From Pontibacter pudoricolor (lineage in GTDB: Bacteria; Bacteroidota; Bacteroidia; Cytophagales; Hymenobacteraceae): a stretch of DNA of 64,000 nucleotides. The position numbers and the translations under genes were made by a program. Under the pieces are notes generated by a model. The model was not told where the DNA came from, ran no database searches, and saw only the letters and a list, made by a program, of their open reading frames with translations. This document shows positions 35,498 through 44,491 of this stretch, in pieces (position 1 is the stretch's first letter; every line of letters starts with the position of its first letter). The stretch spans positions 1,240,001 to 1,304,000 of the forward strand of contig NZ_CP048106.1 in the NCBI RefSeq assembly GCF_010092985.1. Direction: 5' to 3'.

Positions 35498-36787
35498 ATG
35501 AACAAATGGTTTGCCCTCTATAACAACATATTATACCTGCACTTTTCGGAAGGCTTTTACAATTTGCCTGAGAGTGCCAGGAACGCCGTATCTCCTACCC
35601 AACCCATAAAGCGATTTTTGAAGGTGGTTGGCTATAGTTTGGTAAGGCTGATAGGCAATGTGTTTAAGCAGGTGGAGCAACCAGAAAAGCTGCACGGTAA
35701 AGTTTGGTTGTACGTAGTAAGCCAGAATAATTACGACAGTCTGAAATTTATAGAAGCTGGTTTTCCGGATGCTGTTTTTGTTGCGGGCCAAAGTAAAAAT
35801 ACTGGCAAATATAACGCTATAGTTAACCGCCTGTCGCTTCGTAAAAAAGTGCTTTACTACTATAAATTTCTGCCGCTTTATGTTGAGTTTCTGAAGCGGA
35901 AAAAAGAAAGTACCCTACGGTTTTACGATGTGCTTTTTGATGCTACAGGGTTTTATGAAGTATACCTTCAGAAGCTCCGTAAGTATAAACCGGCAGCTAT
36001 AGTTTTTGCAAACGACCATAACCCCGATGCGCGTGCCATGTTGCTTGCCGCAAAAGCTTTAGGCATCAAAACAGCTTATATTCAGCATGCTAGTATCAGT
36101 CCTTTATTTCCACCGCTGCAATTTGATCTGAATCTGCTGGAAGGGCAGGATGCACTGGATAAGTACAAACTATGCGGCCCTATAGAAGGTAAAGTAGAGT
36201 TAATTGGGATGCCCAAAGCTGACGCTTATACCCCATTCAGGAATACAAGTAAGCAGATCCGGACAATAGGCATTGGCTGTAACCTGATGGACGAACTTTC
36301 GGAAATAGAAAAACTGCTGCGCCGGCTTACAACTGATTTCCCGACTATAAACTTCATCCTTCGCCCCCACCCGCGCGACAAACGCAACTATATAGCTATC
36401 GCAACCATAAGCCCAAACATCAGTTTCTCTGATGGGCGCACCGAGTCAACTTTCGACTACCTCCGCCGGATTGATGTGCAGATAAGTGGAAACTCAGGCA
36501 TTCACCTGGAAGCTGTTTTGCTAAATGTCTGGTCGATATTTTATAACATGAACCCGCAGGAAAACCTGCACGATTACTATGGCTTTACAGCACACGGCCT
36601 GGTTGATGCCTGTGTTGACTATGAGGGTCTGAGCGCTTTATTACAAGAGCATCTACAGGATAAACCTGATGTGTTTCAGCGGGCTAAGTATTATAACGCT
36701 ACAGTAGGAACCGAATTTGATGGTAAAAGCGGGGAGCTGGCACTTCAGTACTTAAAAGAATTTTATTGTTGGCCAGGATTAAATTAA
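35498..36787 (+). CDS. GT-B-like glycosyltransferase, candidate pseudaminyltransferase
   Basis: This 429-residue protein sits 3 bp after pseI. The second half has features of GT-B enzymes related to polysialyl/Kdo or CDP-glycerol transferases: IQHASISPLFPP (residues ~205-216), FILRPHPRDKRN (~287-298) and QISGNSGIHLEAVLL (~328-342). The position after CMP-Pse genes suggests that it moves pseudaminic acid to a surface acceptor. I do not recognise a precise family. There is no signal peptide. Confidence 0.65.
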   Translation: MNKWFALYNNILYLHFSEGFYNLPESARNAVSPTQPIKRFLKVVGYSLVRLIGNVFKQVEQPEKLHGKVWLYVVSQNNYDSLKFIEAGFPDAVFVAGQSKNTGKYNAIVNRLSLRKKVLYYYKFLPLYVEFLKRKKESTLRFYDVLFDATGFYEVYLQKLRKYKPAAIVFANDHNPDARAMLLAAKALGIKTAYIQHASISPLFPPLQFDLNLLEGQDALDKYKLCGPIEGKVELIGMPKADAYTPFRNTSKQIRTIGIGCNLMDELSEIEKLLRRLTTDFPTINFILRPHPRDKRNYIAIATISPNISFSDGRTESTFDYLRRIDVQISGNSGIHLEAVLLNVWSIFYNMNPQENLHDYYGFTAHGLVDACVDYEGLSALLQEHLQDKPDVFQRAKYYNATVGTEFDGKSGELALQYLKEFYCWPGLN

Positions 36788-36801
36788 CGGCTAGGCTATA
36801 G

Positions 36802-36834
36802 TTGTACTACAATTCCTTAAAACCTTTACCTTTG
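36802..36834 (+). promoter_or_regulatory. Promoter upstream of the flippase gene (TTG-N22-TACCTTTG)
   Basis: TTG at 36802-36804 and the exact -7 match TACCTTTG at 36827-36834 lie 18 bp before the flippase start codon. The flippase may thus be transcribed separately as well as from the pse operon. Confidence 0.6.
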
Positions 36835-36851
36835 CTCCCTGACTTTAGCCA

Positions 36852-38336
36852 ATGAGTAGACAATTACAGCGCGAGGGTATCTGGAACACCATTATCTCGT
36901 ATGCCGGTATCGCGATCGGGTTCGTAAACACACTTTATCTTTTCCCGAACATTCTCGACGAGGAACAGGTTGGTTTAACGCGCCTGATGTTAACTATAGC
37001 TGAGATGTTTGCCCAGTTCTCCGCGCTTGGGTTCGTGAACATGAGCGTGCGGTACTTCCCGTATTTCCGGAACAAAGAAAAACAACACCATGGTTTTTTG
37101 TTTGTGCTGCTTTCGGTGCCCATGTTTGGCTTTGGCCTAATAACTGCACTTTTCATAATCTTTAAGCCCGTCATCTACGACTATTACCAGGAAAATTCCT
37201 CACTCCTGCTCGATTACTATTATTACATTATTCCGCTGGCATTCTTCACATTGCTGTTTAACCTGTTTACGGCTTACCTGCGGTCGCTTTTCAAAACTAT
37301 AGTTTCCTCTTTTGTAAAAGATTTCCTGTCGAGGTTTCTGATTTTGGTGTTGCTGCTGGGGTATAGTTTCGGTTGGATGAACTTTGAGATGTTTGTGTTG
37401 CTGTATGTAGCTGCAAACTCGGCTATTGCACTGGTGCTTATTTTGTACACCATGTGGCTGAAGCAGTTTTATTTAAAGCCGTCTTTCGCAACAGCTGCCA
37501 GTATAATTCCTTTCAGGGAGATGCTGTTCTTCGGACTATTCACGTTTATGGGTAACATTTCGGTTACTATCATCAAGTCCATAGACCAGGTAATGATCAG
37601 TGCTATAAGCCTTAGCGACAACGCTATCTATACAACTTCCTTCTTTATGACCAGTGCTATTGTTACGCCTGCGCTGGCCATTTTTAAGATCGCATTTCCG
37701 CAGGTGGCTGAGTTCTGGAAAGATAAGAATATGCCTGGGCTGGCTAAATTTTACAAACAGATAACACTCATCAATCTTATCATTGGCCTGTTGCTGTTCA
37801 TTGGCATCTGGGCCAACCTGGATAACCTGTACTCTTTTATGCCGGCTACCTATAGTGCAGGTAAATACGTGGTGCTGGCCCTGGCAATAGCCCGCCTGGT
37901 AGATTTAGCAACCGGAATAAACGGAATAATACTGGCTACTTCTGACAAATACCGCTGGGACCTGTTATTCAACATCGTTTTAGCTGGTCTTACCATCTGG
38001 ACCAACTCTATCTTTATTCCGCTTTACGGCATGAACGGCGCCGCCTTTGCAACTATGTTATCGCTAGTGTTCATTAATTTGCTGCGGATGTTCTTTGTGC
38101 TGTGGGCTTATAAAATGCAGCCTTTTGCCTGGAGCTCACTGGGCATAACTATAATTGCTTTAATTGCTCTGGGTGTGTCCTACCTAATCCCGTATATGGG
38201 TAATGTTTACCTGGATATTATAGTACGCTCTTCGGTTATAACTATAGTTTACGCAGCACTGGCATTAGGCTTCAAAGTTTACCCGGAAATGAATGTGTGG
38301 GTAAGAAAGTTATTGAAGACGTATACAGGTTTATAG
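36852..38336 (+). CDS. MOP-superfamily polysaccharide flippase (Wzx-like)
   Basis: This 494-residue membrane protein has about 14 hydrophobic segments and the N-terminal start of the MVF/MATE-type polysaccharide exporters (REGIWNTIISYAGIAIGFVN). It probably flips a lipid-linked glycan containing the nonulosonic acid across the inner membrane. Bacteroidota often have such lipopolysaccharide biosynthesis proteins at the end of glycan loci. It closes the pse region. Confidence 0.82.
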   Translation: MSRQLQREGIWNTIISYAGIAIGFVNTLYLFPNILDEEQVGLTRLMLTIAEMFAQFSALGFVNMSVRYFPYFRNKEKQHHGFLFVLLSVPMFGFGLITALFIIFKPVIYDYYQENSSLLLDYYYYIIPLAFFTLLFNLFTAYLRSLFKTIVSSFVKDFLSRFLILVLLLGYSFGWMNFEMFVLLYVAANSAIALVLILYTMWLKQFYLKPSFATAASIIPFREMLFFGLFTFMGNISVTIIKSIDQVMISAISLSDNAIYTTSFFMTSAIVTPALAIFKIAFPQVAEFWKDKNMPGLAKFYKQITLINLIIGLLLFIGIWANLDNLYSFMPATYSAGKYVVLALAIARLVDLATGINGIILATSDKYRWDLLFNIVLAGLTIWTNSIFIPLYGMNGAAFATMLSLVFINLLRMFFVLWAYKMQPFAWSSLGITIIALIALGVSYLIPYMGNVYLDIIVRSSVITIVYAALALGFKVYPEMNVWVRKLLKTYTGL

Positions 38337-38454
38337 TTTGGCTGATTCAGGCTGGCGAAATTCATAGGCAGAAATTACCTATAAACAGGAACCTGAATAA
38401 GCCTGTAACAAAACTATAGTTGGCTCACCAAACTATTGAACTCTAAACTATAGC

Positions 38455-39168
38455 TTAGTAGCTGGCAGTAGTAAATGCGAAGGTCTCCTTGTTCGAATCA
38501 AGCACTTTTCCACTCTCACACTTCAGAACGCGTTTTGGGTAACGGTTGATGATCTCGTAGTTGTGGGTAGCCATCAGCACAGCCGTTCCGCTGTTATTTA
38601 TTTCTAAAAAAAGCTGCATAATGCCATCAGCCACAATTGGGTCAAGGTTACCGGTTGGCTCATCGGCAATTAATATTACAGGCTCATTTAACAGAGCTCT
38701 GGCTACAACTATACGCTGCTGCTCACCGCCCGATAGTTGGTGCGGCATTTTGTTAGCGGCTGCATCCAGCCCAACACGCATCAATACTTCGGAAATTCGC
38801 TGTTTTATTTTGCTTTTATCTTTCCAACCAGTAGCGCGCAATACAAAGCTCAGGTTCTCTGCCACTGTTCTGTCAAACAATAACTGGAAATCCTGGAAAA
38901 TAATACCGATACGGCGGCGCAGAAAAGGGACTTTCTTACGCGGGAGTTTGGTTAAATTAAAATCAGATATAGAAGCTGAACCTGTAAGTAAAGGCAGGTC
39001 GGCGTATAGTGTTTTAAGTAAAGAGCTTTTTCCGCTGCCTGTGCGCCCAACCAGGTACACAAATTCGCCTTTTTCAATATCGAAGCTTACGCCACTTAAT
39101 ATGGTATTGCTGTCCTGGTAAACAGCTACATCGCGCAAGGATACTACGGGTGAAGAAGAAAAGCTCAT
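38455..39168 (-). CDS. ftsE: Cell-division ABC ATPase FtsE
   Basis: This 237-residue ABC ATPase has Walker A GRTGSGKS (41-48), the signature LSGGE (145-149) and Walker B IADEP (D169, E170) followed by TGNLDP as in FtsE. FtsEX regulates peptidoglycan hydrolases at the septum. ftsX is not adjacent here; separation of ftsE and ftsX is usual in Bacteroidota. The small gene upstream (6-bp gap) is probably co-transcribed. Confidence 0.9.
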   Translation of the reverse strand: MSFSSSPVVSLRDVAVYQDSNTILSGVSFDIEKGEFVYLVGRTGSGKSSLLKTLYADLPLLTGSASISDFNLTKLPRKKVPFLRRRIGIIFQDFQLLFDRTVAENLSFVLRATGWKDKSKIKQRISEVLMRVGLDAAANKMPHQLSGGEQQRIVVARALLNEPVILIADEPTGNLDPIVADGIMQLFLEINNSGTAVLMATHNYEIINRYPKRVLKCESGKVLDSNKETFAFTTASY

Positions 39169-39174
39169 GGGTAC

Positions 39175-39378
39175 TTAAATCTCTAATTTCTGCAGTTTAC
39201 CAAATTCTAACGACTCTATCAAAGCGGCAAGCGCATCTTCTTTCCCTTCCAGCCCGTAACGGTCCAGGTTTTTAAGTGGGCGGTCGGCCCGGAAATAAGC
39301 AATCAACACGAAATTACTATCGCGCAACTGTATGTAATCCGGAATTTTAGCTTTGCCTTTTACCTTGATGATGTACAT
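39175..39378 (-). CDS. Small conserved-looking protein of unknown function
   Basis: This 67-residue basic/acidic mixed protein has no signal peptide or membrane segment. It begins MYIIKVKGKAKIPDYIQLRD and ends in a Leu/Glu-rich helix. It ends 6 bp before ftsE in the same direction, which with its sensible codon use supports a real gene. I do not recognise the family. Confidence 0.7.
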   Translation of the reverse strand: MYIIKVKGKAKIPDYIQLRDSNFVLIAYFRADRPLKNLDRYGLEGKEDALAALIESLEFGKLQKLEI

Positions 39379-39383
39379 TTCTT

Positions 39384-39459
39384 TGGAATGAGTAATTAGT
39401 AATGATTAATGACTAATAAAACCCGTGAGTCTTATTAGTCATTAATCACTACTCATTAA
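39384..39459. repeat. A/T-rich inverted repeat, family 1
   Basis: Arms of the type AATGAGTAATTAGTAATGATTAATGA fold onto their near-complement across a short centre, between fsa and the small gene. Related inverted repeats lie at 29227-29305, 52375-52441 and 53362-53445. Confidence 0.75.
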
Positions 39460-39462
39460 TAC

Positions 39463-40119
39463 TTATTTATTTCCTTTTGCGTGGTCAGACAGGAATTTTG
39501 CCAGCCCGATATCAGTCAGTGGGTGGTTCAGCAGGCTTGTGATCACGTTTAGCGGGCAGGTAACTACATCGGCACCAAGTTCAGCGCACTGCACCAGGTG
39601 CATTACGTGGCGCACAGAAGCAGCAAGAACCTGTGTCTGATAGCCATAGTTGCCATAGATCTGCACAATCTGTTCGATCAGCTGCATACCATCTGTAGAC
39701 ACGTCATCTAAACGACCAACAAACGGAGATACATATGTTGCACCAGCTTTAGCGGCAAGTATCGCCTGGCCAGCTGAGAATACAAGCGTACAGTTTGTTT
39801 TAATGCCTTTTTCGCTGAAATAACGGATCGCTTTCACACCATCACGGATCATTGGCACCTTAACCACGATATTCGGATGCAGTTCAGCTAAGAATTCGCC
39901 TTCTTTTATGATGGTCTCGTAATCTGTCGCGATTACTTCCGCACTGATATCGCCATCTACAATTTCACAAATTTTCTTGTAGTGGGCCATCACGTTATCA
40001 TGGCCAAAGATACCTTCTTTCGCCATCAGCGATGGGTTAGTTGTTACACCGTCCAGCACACCAAGATCGTGTGCTTCCTGAATTTCCTGCAGGTTTGCAG
40101 TATCGATAAAGAATTTCAT
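39463..40119 (-). CDS. fsa: Transaldolase-like fructose-6-phosphate aldolase
   Basis: This 218-residue small transaldolase-family enzyme begins [10 protein letters not shown] and has the Schiff-base lysine K87 in [22 protein letters not shown] and SPFVGRLDD complete the signature. The short ~220-residue form (Fsa/TalC/MipB) covers true transaldolases as well as fructose-6-phosphate aldolases; sequence alone does not decide. The SRP RNA gene lies upstream on the same strand. Confidence 0.88.
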   Translation of the reverse strand: MKFFIDTANLQEIQEAHDLGVLDGVTTNPSLMAKEGIFGHDNVMAHYKKICEIVDGDISAEVIATDYETIIKEGEFLAELHPNIVVKVPMIRDGVKAIRYFSEKGIKTNCTLVFSAGQAILAAKAGATYVSPFVGRLDDVSTDGMQLIEQIVQIYGNYGYQTQVLAASVRHVMHLVQCAELGADVVTCPLNVITSLLNHPLTDIGLAKFLSDHAKGNK

Positions 40120-40222
40120 AATAGATGGGATGATTATAGTTACAAAGCTAAACTATAAATCCTGAAACCGGAAAGAAAGCAGTTTTTTTTGAGTGGCAGC
40201 GTGTGTGCCTTGGGGTATGGAC

Positions 40223-40322
40223 AAAAAAAAGTGGCAAACCAACATCGCGCCGCTTCGACCGCCTACCCTTGCTACCTTCCGGTCCTGGGGGATTTGGCAG
40301 GAGCTGGCCGTGCCGATTTGCC
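40223..40322 (-). ncRNA. ffs: Signal recognition particle RNA (small bacterial 4.5S type)
   Basis: Read on the minus strand, the RNA starts near 40322 with GGCAAATCGGCACGG. It contains the SRP core CAGGACCGGAAGGTAGCAAG, with the GGAA tetraloop and asymmetric internal loop that bind Ffh, and ends GTTGGTTTGCC, pairing with the 5' end. A run of eight T (40223-40230) ends it, so the mature RNA is about 90 nt (40233-40322). A consensus promoter lies immediately upstream. Confidence 0.95.
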
Positions 40323-40326
40323 GTTA

Positions 40327-40357
40327 CAAAAGTACGTATTTTCTTATTCAATGCAAA
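40327..40357 (-). promoter_or_regulatory. Promoter of SRP RNA (TTTG-N19-TACTTTTG)
   Basis: On the minus strand, TTTG (40354-40357) and TACTTTTG (40327-40334) are separated by 19 bp, an exact match to the Bacteroidota -33/-7 promoter. The RNA 5' end falls ~5 nt downstream. Confidence 0.85.
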
Positions 40358-40470
40358 TTGTAGTGCTATAAAATGTGGTTTATTTTGTTTGATGGACTAT
40401 AACTTACAAGTTGTCAGCTGGTTTATTCGCTATCTACTGTTATTTGACTGTCTTATTAGTTCTTTTCATT

Positions 40471-40513
40471 TTGTCATTCGATGTAAGGTGGCATCTGTGT
40501 TCTATAGTTTGCT
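40471..40513. repeat. Degenerate fragment of the ~370-bp repeat start
   Basis: The order GTCATT-CGATGTAAGG-CATCTGTGTTCTATAGTTTGCTC matches the beginning of copies A and B with several differences, directly upstream of copy B. Confidence 0.6.
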
Positions 40514-40599
40514 CTTTTTTCATTTCGAGTATTCTTGAGACGCGAGTCGAAGAGAGCCAGCGCAGTTGTGAAGTATCTTATATGTGCTATCGTTTCTCT

Positions 40600-40970
40600 T
40601 TTGTCATTTCGACGTCAGGAGAAATCTGGGTTCTATAGTTTGCTATAGTTGCAACCTGAACCAAGCCTTTCTTTCATAGCCACTTCTGATCCTGGGAGCT
40701 CTACTTACCTATTGTTCTATAGTTGGCTTTGGTGCCCTCACGGCCGGGAAGCCCCGTCTTCGGGCATCGCGCTGCTGCTTTCTTGCTACCCTCGTACCTC
40801 GGGTTGCCTTGCGGCACCGCAACAAATCAAAGGCGCTCAACCCAAAGACTGCGAGCAGCTCGATAGCTAAGCTATAGTTTACTTGAGAAACTATAGTTGC
40901 ATCGCTTTATCGTGGTTGTAATTCCGTAGGGACAGGTCGCGACCTGTCCGATCCTGGTCTGTAACTATAG
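40600..40970. repeat. ~370-bp interspersed non-coding repeat, copy B
   Basis: It is colinear with 26331-26697. It includes a perfect 20-bp palindrome GGACAGGTCGCGACCTGTCC at 40930-40949, which is imperfect in copy A. It encodes no protein I can support. Confidence 0.85.
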
Positions 40971-41134
40971 CACGATAACTCAAACTATAGCAACCTCAGA
41001 AATTTCCCTCCCGGGAGGGGCAGGGGTGGATTAAGAAGCCAGCAATAAAACGATAGCTCCAGGCGATAACTTTAAAACAACAACCGAAGAAATTACTGAA
41101 ATCCTCAGCCACCCAGCACATATCTTCAAAAGAA

Positions 41135-41166
41135 TTGGCAATTACTATAAAAGCACCTTACCTTTG
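41135..41166 (+). promoter_or_regulatory. Promoter of guaA (TTG-N21-TACCTTTG), possibly leaderless
   Basis: TTG at 41135-41137 and the exact -7 element TACCTTTG at 41159-41166 end only 3 bp before the guaA ATG at 41170. With normal start-site spacing the transcript would begin at or next to the start codon. Confidence 0.65.
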
Positions 41167-41169
41167 CGC

Positions 41170-42699
41170 ATGCCAGAAAAAATTCTCATCCTCGACTTTG
41201 GCTCCCAATATACCCAACTCATAGCCAGAAGGGTTCGCGAGCTTAATGTATACTGTGAGATTTACCCGTACAATAACGTACCTCCCCTCTCAGACGATGT
41301 TAAAGGTATAATCCTGTCAGGCAGTCCCTGCTCTGTACGCGATGCCGAACACCCAACTATAGACCTTGCACAGTACATGGGCAAATTGCCATTACTGGGC
41401 GTTTGCTATGGTGCGCAGCTGATCGCGCATGAAAGCAAGGGTGAAGTAACTCCGTCTACTATCAGGGAATACGGTCGTGCAAGAATTTCCGAACTACACA
41501 CCGTCAACCGCCTCATGAAAGAGCTCACGCCGGGCTCTGTAGTCTGGATGTCGCATGGCGATACGATAAAAGAGGTTCCGGATAATTTTGAGATAATTGC
41601 CAGTACGGAAACAGTGCGCGTAGCCGCTTATAAGTTGCGCGACCAGGAAACCTATGGCATTCAGTTCCACCCCGAAGTAACCCACTCCGACGAAGGTAAA
41701 ACCCTGCTCCGTAACTTTGTGGTTCACATCTGCGAGTGCCAGCAGGACTGGACATCAGAGCAGTTTGTGGATGCCACAGTTGCAGAATTAAAACAACAGC
41801 TGGGCGATGATAAAGTGGTGCTTGGCTTATCCGGCGGCGTAGATTCAAGTGTAGCTGCCATGCTGATTCATCATGCTATCGGCAAAAACCTGTACTGCAT
41901 ATTTGTAGACAACGGCCTGCTGCGCAAAGATGAGTTCGAGAACGTACTGGACTCTTACAAGCACATGGGCCTGAATGTAAAAGGTGTTAATGCGAAAGAT
42001 AAGTTCTATTCGGCACTTGCCGGCTTAACGGATCCGGAAGCAAAACGCAAAGCAATTGGCCGCGTGTTCATTGAAGTTTTCGACGAAGAAGCCCATAAGA
42101 TTGAAGACGTAAAGTGGCTGGCGCAGGGTACTATTTACCCGGATGTGATCGAGTCGCTGAGCGTGAAAGGCCCTTCGGCAACTATAAAATCGCACCACAA
42201 CGTTGGTGGCCTGCCAGACTTTATGAAATTAAAAGTGGTGGAACCGCTTAAAACTTTATTTAAAGATGAAGTGCGCCTGGTAGGTAAAACACTGAAGATT
42301 GATGACGCTATACTTGGCCGTCACCCGTTCCCGGGTCCTGGTCTGGCAATCCGCATCATGGGCGATATCACTCCTGAAAAAGTAAATGTGCTGCAGCAGG
42401 TTGACCACATCTTTATCAGTAACCTGAAAAAATCAGGATTGTATGATGAAGTCTGGCAGGCCGGCGCTATACTTACCCCGCTTCAATCAGTGGGTGTGAT
42501 GGGTGATGAGCGTACCTATGAAAATGTAGTTGCATTGCGTGCTGTAACAAGTATAGATGGTATGACCGCCGACTGGAGCCGTCTTCCGTATGAGTTCCTG
42601 GCCGATGTATCCAATGAGATCATTAACAAAGTAAAAGGGGTTAACCGCGTTGTTTACGATATCAGCTCCAAACCACCGGCAACTATAGAGTGGGAGTAA
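41170..42699 (+). CDS. guaA: GMP synthase (glutamine-hydrolysing)
   Basis: This 509-residue enzyme converts XMP to GMP with ATP and glutamine. The N-terminal class I amidotransferase has the triad C79 (LGVCYGAQ), H167 and E169 (QFHPEV). The ATP-pyrophosphatase P-loop is SGGVDSS (221-227) and the C-terminal dimerisation domain ends [10 protein letters not shown] place the start at the ATG at 41170; an in-frame TTG at 41164 lies inside the promoter element. The length is normal. Confidence 0.96.
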   Translation: MPEKILILDFGSQYTQLIARRVRELNVYCEIYPYNNVPPLSDDVKGIILSGSPCSVRDAEHPTIDLAQYMGKLPLLGVCYGAQLIAHESKGEVTPSTIREYGRARISELHTVNRLMKELTPGSVVWMSHGDTIKEVPDNFEIIASTETVRVAAYKLRDQETYGIQFHPEVTHSDEGKTLLRNFVVHICECQQDWTSEQFVDATVAELKQQLGDDKVVLGLSGGVDSSVAAMLIHHAIGKNLYCIFVDNGLLRKDEFENVLDSYKHMGLNVKGVNAKDKFYSALAGLTDPEAKRKAIGRVFIEVFDEEAHKIEDVKWLAQGTIYPDVIESLSVKGPSATIKSHHNVGGLPDFMKLKVVEPLKTLFKDEVRLVGKTLKIDDAILGRHPFPGPGLAIRIMGDITPEKVNVLQQVDHIFISNLKKSGLYDEVWQAGAILTPLQSVGVMGDERTYENVVALRAVTSIDGMTADWSRLPYEFLADVSNEIINKVKGVNRVVYDISSKPPATIEWE

Positions 42700-42703
42700 T
42701 TAG

Positions 42704-42751
42704 TGGTTGAAGGTTGAATGGTTTAATTGTTAAAAAATCAACCTTCAACCA
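42704..42751. repeat. Inverted repeat, family 2
   Basis: Perfect 14-bp arms TGGTTGAAGGTTGA / TCAACCTTCAACCA sit just after the guaA stop codon. It could act as a terminator or mRNA stabiliser. Related sequence (GTTAATTGTTAAATGG, GGTTGATTGTTT) occurs at 54250-54285. Confidence 0.75.
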
Positions 42752-42775
42752 TTTAACAATCAACATTAAAACTAT

Positions 42776-44467
42776 ATGAAGAACAAGTTCTGTAAGAGTA
42801 TACTTTTTGTGTTATCGCTGACACTGGCTACTCCGGCTTTTGCGCAGCAGAACGAAGAGGTAACGTATAGCAACGGAAAAATTCTGTTGCAGCAGCAGCG
42901 CTATGAACAGGCAATGGCCGAATTTATGCCATTAACTATAGCCAGCTCGCCCTACGCTCCTGAAGCTTCATATTTTTATGCACTAGCAGCTTTCAAAAGA
43001 AAGAAATACAAAGAGTCACAGGAAATGCTGCAGCAGTTAAAGGCGCAGCATCCTGACTGGCGGCAGATGCCTGATGCTACTTACCTGCTAGCCAATGTGC
43101 TTTTTGAACGCGGCAATTACGACGAGGCTTTAACGCAGTTGCAGCAACTGTATTCTACCCCACTTGCTAACGAAGCTGCAGGCCTGGAACGCTTTTACCT
43201 GCAAAAACTGACCGATAAAAAAGAGTTTGAGCGACTGGTACAACGCTACCCGAACGATAAAGTGCTGGCGCAGGCTTATGCCGATAAATTAATCAGTGTT
43301 TGGTATAACCCGGCAAACAAGGCAACTATAGAGCGCCTGGTAAGCAAGCACAACCTGGATCGCAACAGGTACCTTAATGCTGCACAACGCCAGCAAAGCT
43401 TTGATATTGCCTTGCTCCTGCCCTTCCAGCTGAACCAGGATCTGGGCCAGAATGTGCGCAAAAACCAATTTGTAAACGACCTGTATGCCGGTATGCAACT
43501 CGCCCAGGATGTAATGGAAGAGCAGAACATCAAGCTAAACCTTTTTACTTATGATGCCGGAACTGATACTACCGCTGTAAACCGTATTTTAAGTTTACCA
43601 GAGGTAAAGCAAATGGATCTGCTGATCGGACCGGTTTATAAAAGTTCTGCCCGCATCGCAAATCGTTTTGCACAGGAAACCGGTATTCCGGTAATTAATC
43701 CGCTATCGCAGGATGTGGAGATCGCTGGTCAGAACAACAACGTTTTCCTTTTCGAATCGTCGGTTGCCACACAGGCGCGGCAGGCCGCTGCTTACGCTTA
43801 TAACACCTTCTCCCCTAAAACAGCAATTATCCTCTTCGAGAAATCAAAAGACGACACCACATTTGCTTATTACTATAAGGAGCATTTTAAGAAACTGGGC
43901 GGTAAAGTAAAAACATACAAAAAGATCAATTCAGACCAGCCGACGGCAACAGCAACTATCTTTAAAAACCTGGTTTTAACAGATGTAGGCCACATGGCTG
44001 TTTTCTCTGATAAGATGACGGCTGCCGTAAATACAACAAGCAAACTACAGTCATCGGCGGCACAATTACCATTAATAACATACCAAAGCTGGTTGAATAT
44101 AAACCAGATAACCTTGCGCCAGCTCGATAACCTGGAGGTTTATTTTATCAGTCCTAAGTTTATAGACGCAACCTCTCCTGCTGTTAAAAATTTCAGAGAG
44201 CGCTACATTAGCCGTTACAATATTCCACCTTCGGTTTATGCGTATGCGGGTTTCGAGATGCTGTATTTTTATGGCTCCTTGCTGCAACAATACGGACCTA
44301 ACTTAGCACAGGCCTTACTGGAAACAGGCATTAGACCAGGGGTGCTTTACCCGGCGGTTGGCTACACAAACAGGTCAGAAAAAAACCAATTGCACCCGGA
44401 CAATCAGTTTGTACCGATCATTAAATTAGAAAACCTTCAACCTATAGTTGTAAACGCTGTTTACTAA
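42776..44467 (+). CDS. LpoA-like protein: TPR repeats plus periplasmic-binding-protein fold
   Basis: This 563-residue exported protein has a signal peptide ending near A23 (TPAFA-QQ), helical TPR-like repeats (about 25-205; ILLQQQRYEQAMAEF, YFYALAAFKRKKYKES) and a class I periplasmic-binding-protein domain (about 208-555; IALLLPFQLNQ, LLIGPVYKSSA, TGIPVINPLSQ). The same order occurs in LpoA, the activator of penicillin-binding protein 1A, but here there is no lipobox. Annotation as an amino-acid ABC binding protein is the usual alternative; no transporter genes are near. It lies between guaA and hemL. Confidence 0.75.
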   Translation: MKNKFCKSILFVLSLTLATPAFAQQNEEVTYSNGKILLQQQRYEQAMAEFMPLTIASSPYAPEASYFYALAAFKRKKYKESQEMLQQLKAQHPDWRQMPDATYLLANVLFERGNYDEALTQLQQLYSTPLANEAAGLERFYLQKLTDKKEFERLVQRYPNDKVLAQAYADKLISVWYNPANKATIERLVSKHNLDRNRYLNAAQRQQSFDIALLLPFQLNQDLGQNVRKNQFVNDLYAGMQLAQDVMEEQNIKLNLFTYDAGTDTTAVNRILSLPEVKQMDLLIGPVYKSSARIANRFAQETGIPVINPLSQDVEIAGQNNNVFLFESSVATQARQAAAYAYNTFSPKTAIILFEKSKDDTTFAYYYKEHFKKLGGKVKTYKKINSDQPTATATIFKNLVLTDVGHMAVFSDKMTAAVNTTSKLQSSAAQLPLITYQSWLNINQITLRQLDNLEVYFISPKFIDATSPAVKNFRERYISRYNIPPSVYAYAGFEMLYFYGSLLQQYGPNLAQALLETGIRPGVLYPAVGYTNRSEKNQLHPDNQFVPIIKLENLQPIVVNAVY

Positions 44468-44491
44468 CTATACCTTATAAAACTATACCCG

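Larger units (their letters stand above)
40335..41169. other. Repeat-rich non-coding region
   Basis: No gene is seen between the SRP RNA promoter and guaA. It contains a short degenerate copy (40471-40513) and then the second full copy (40600-40970) of the ~370-bp interspersed repeat, plus a CTCCCGGGAGGGGCAGGGGTGG motif near 41007. Numerous CTATAG sites occur. The last 35 bp hold the guaA promoter. Confidence 0.8.

Noticed and set aside
40189..40870. Plus-strand open frames across the SRP RNA gene and the repeat
   Set aside because: They overlap a clear SRP RNA on the other strand and a non-coding repeat; the translations have no recognisable features.
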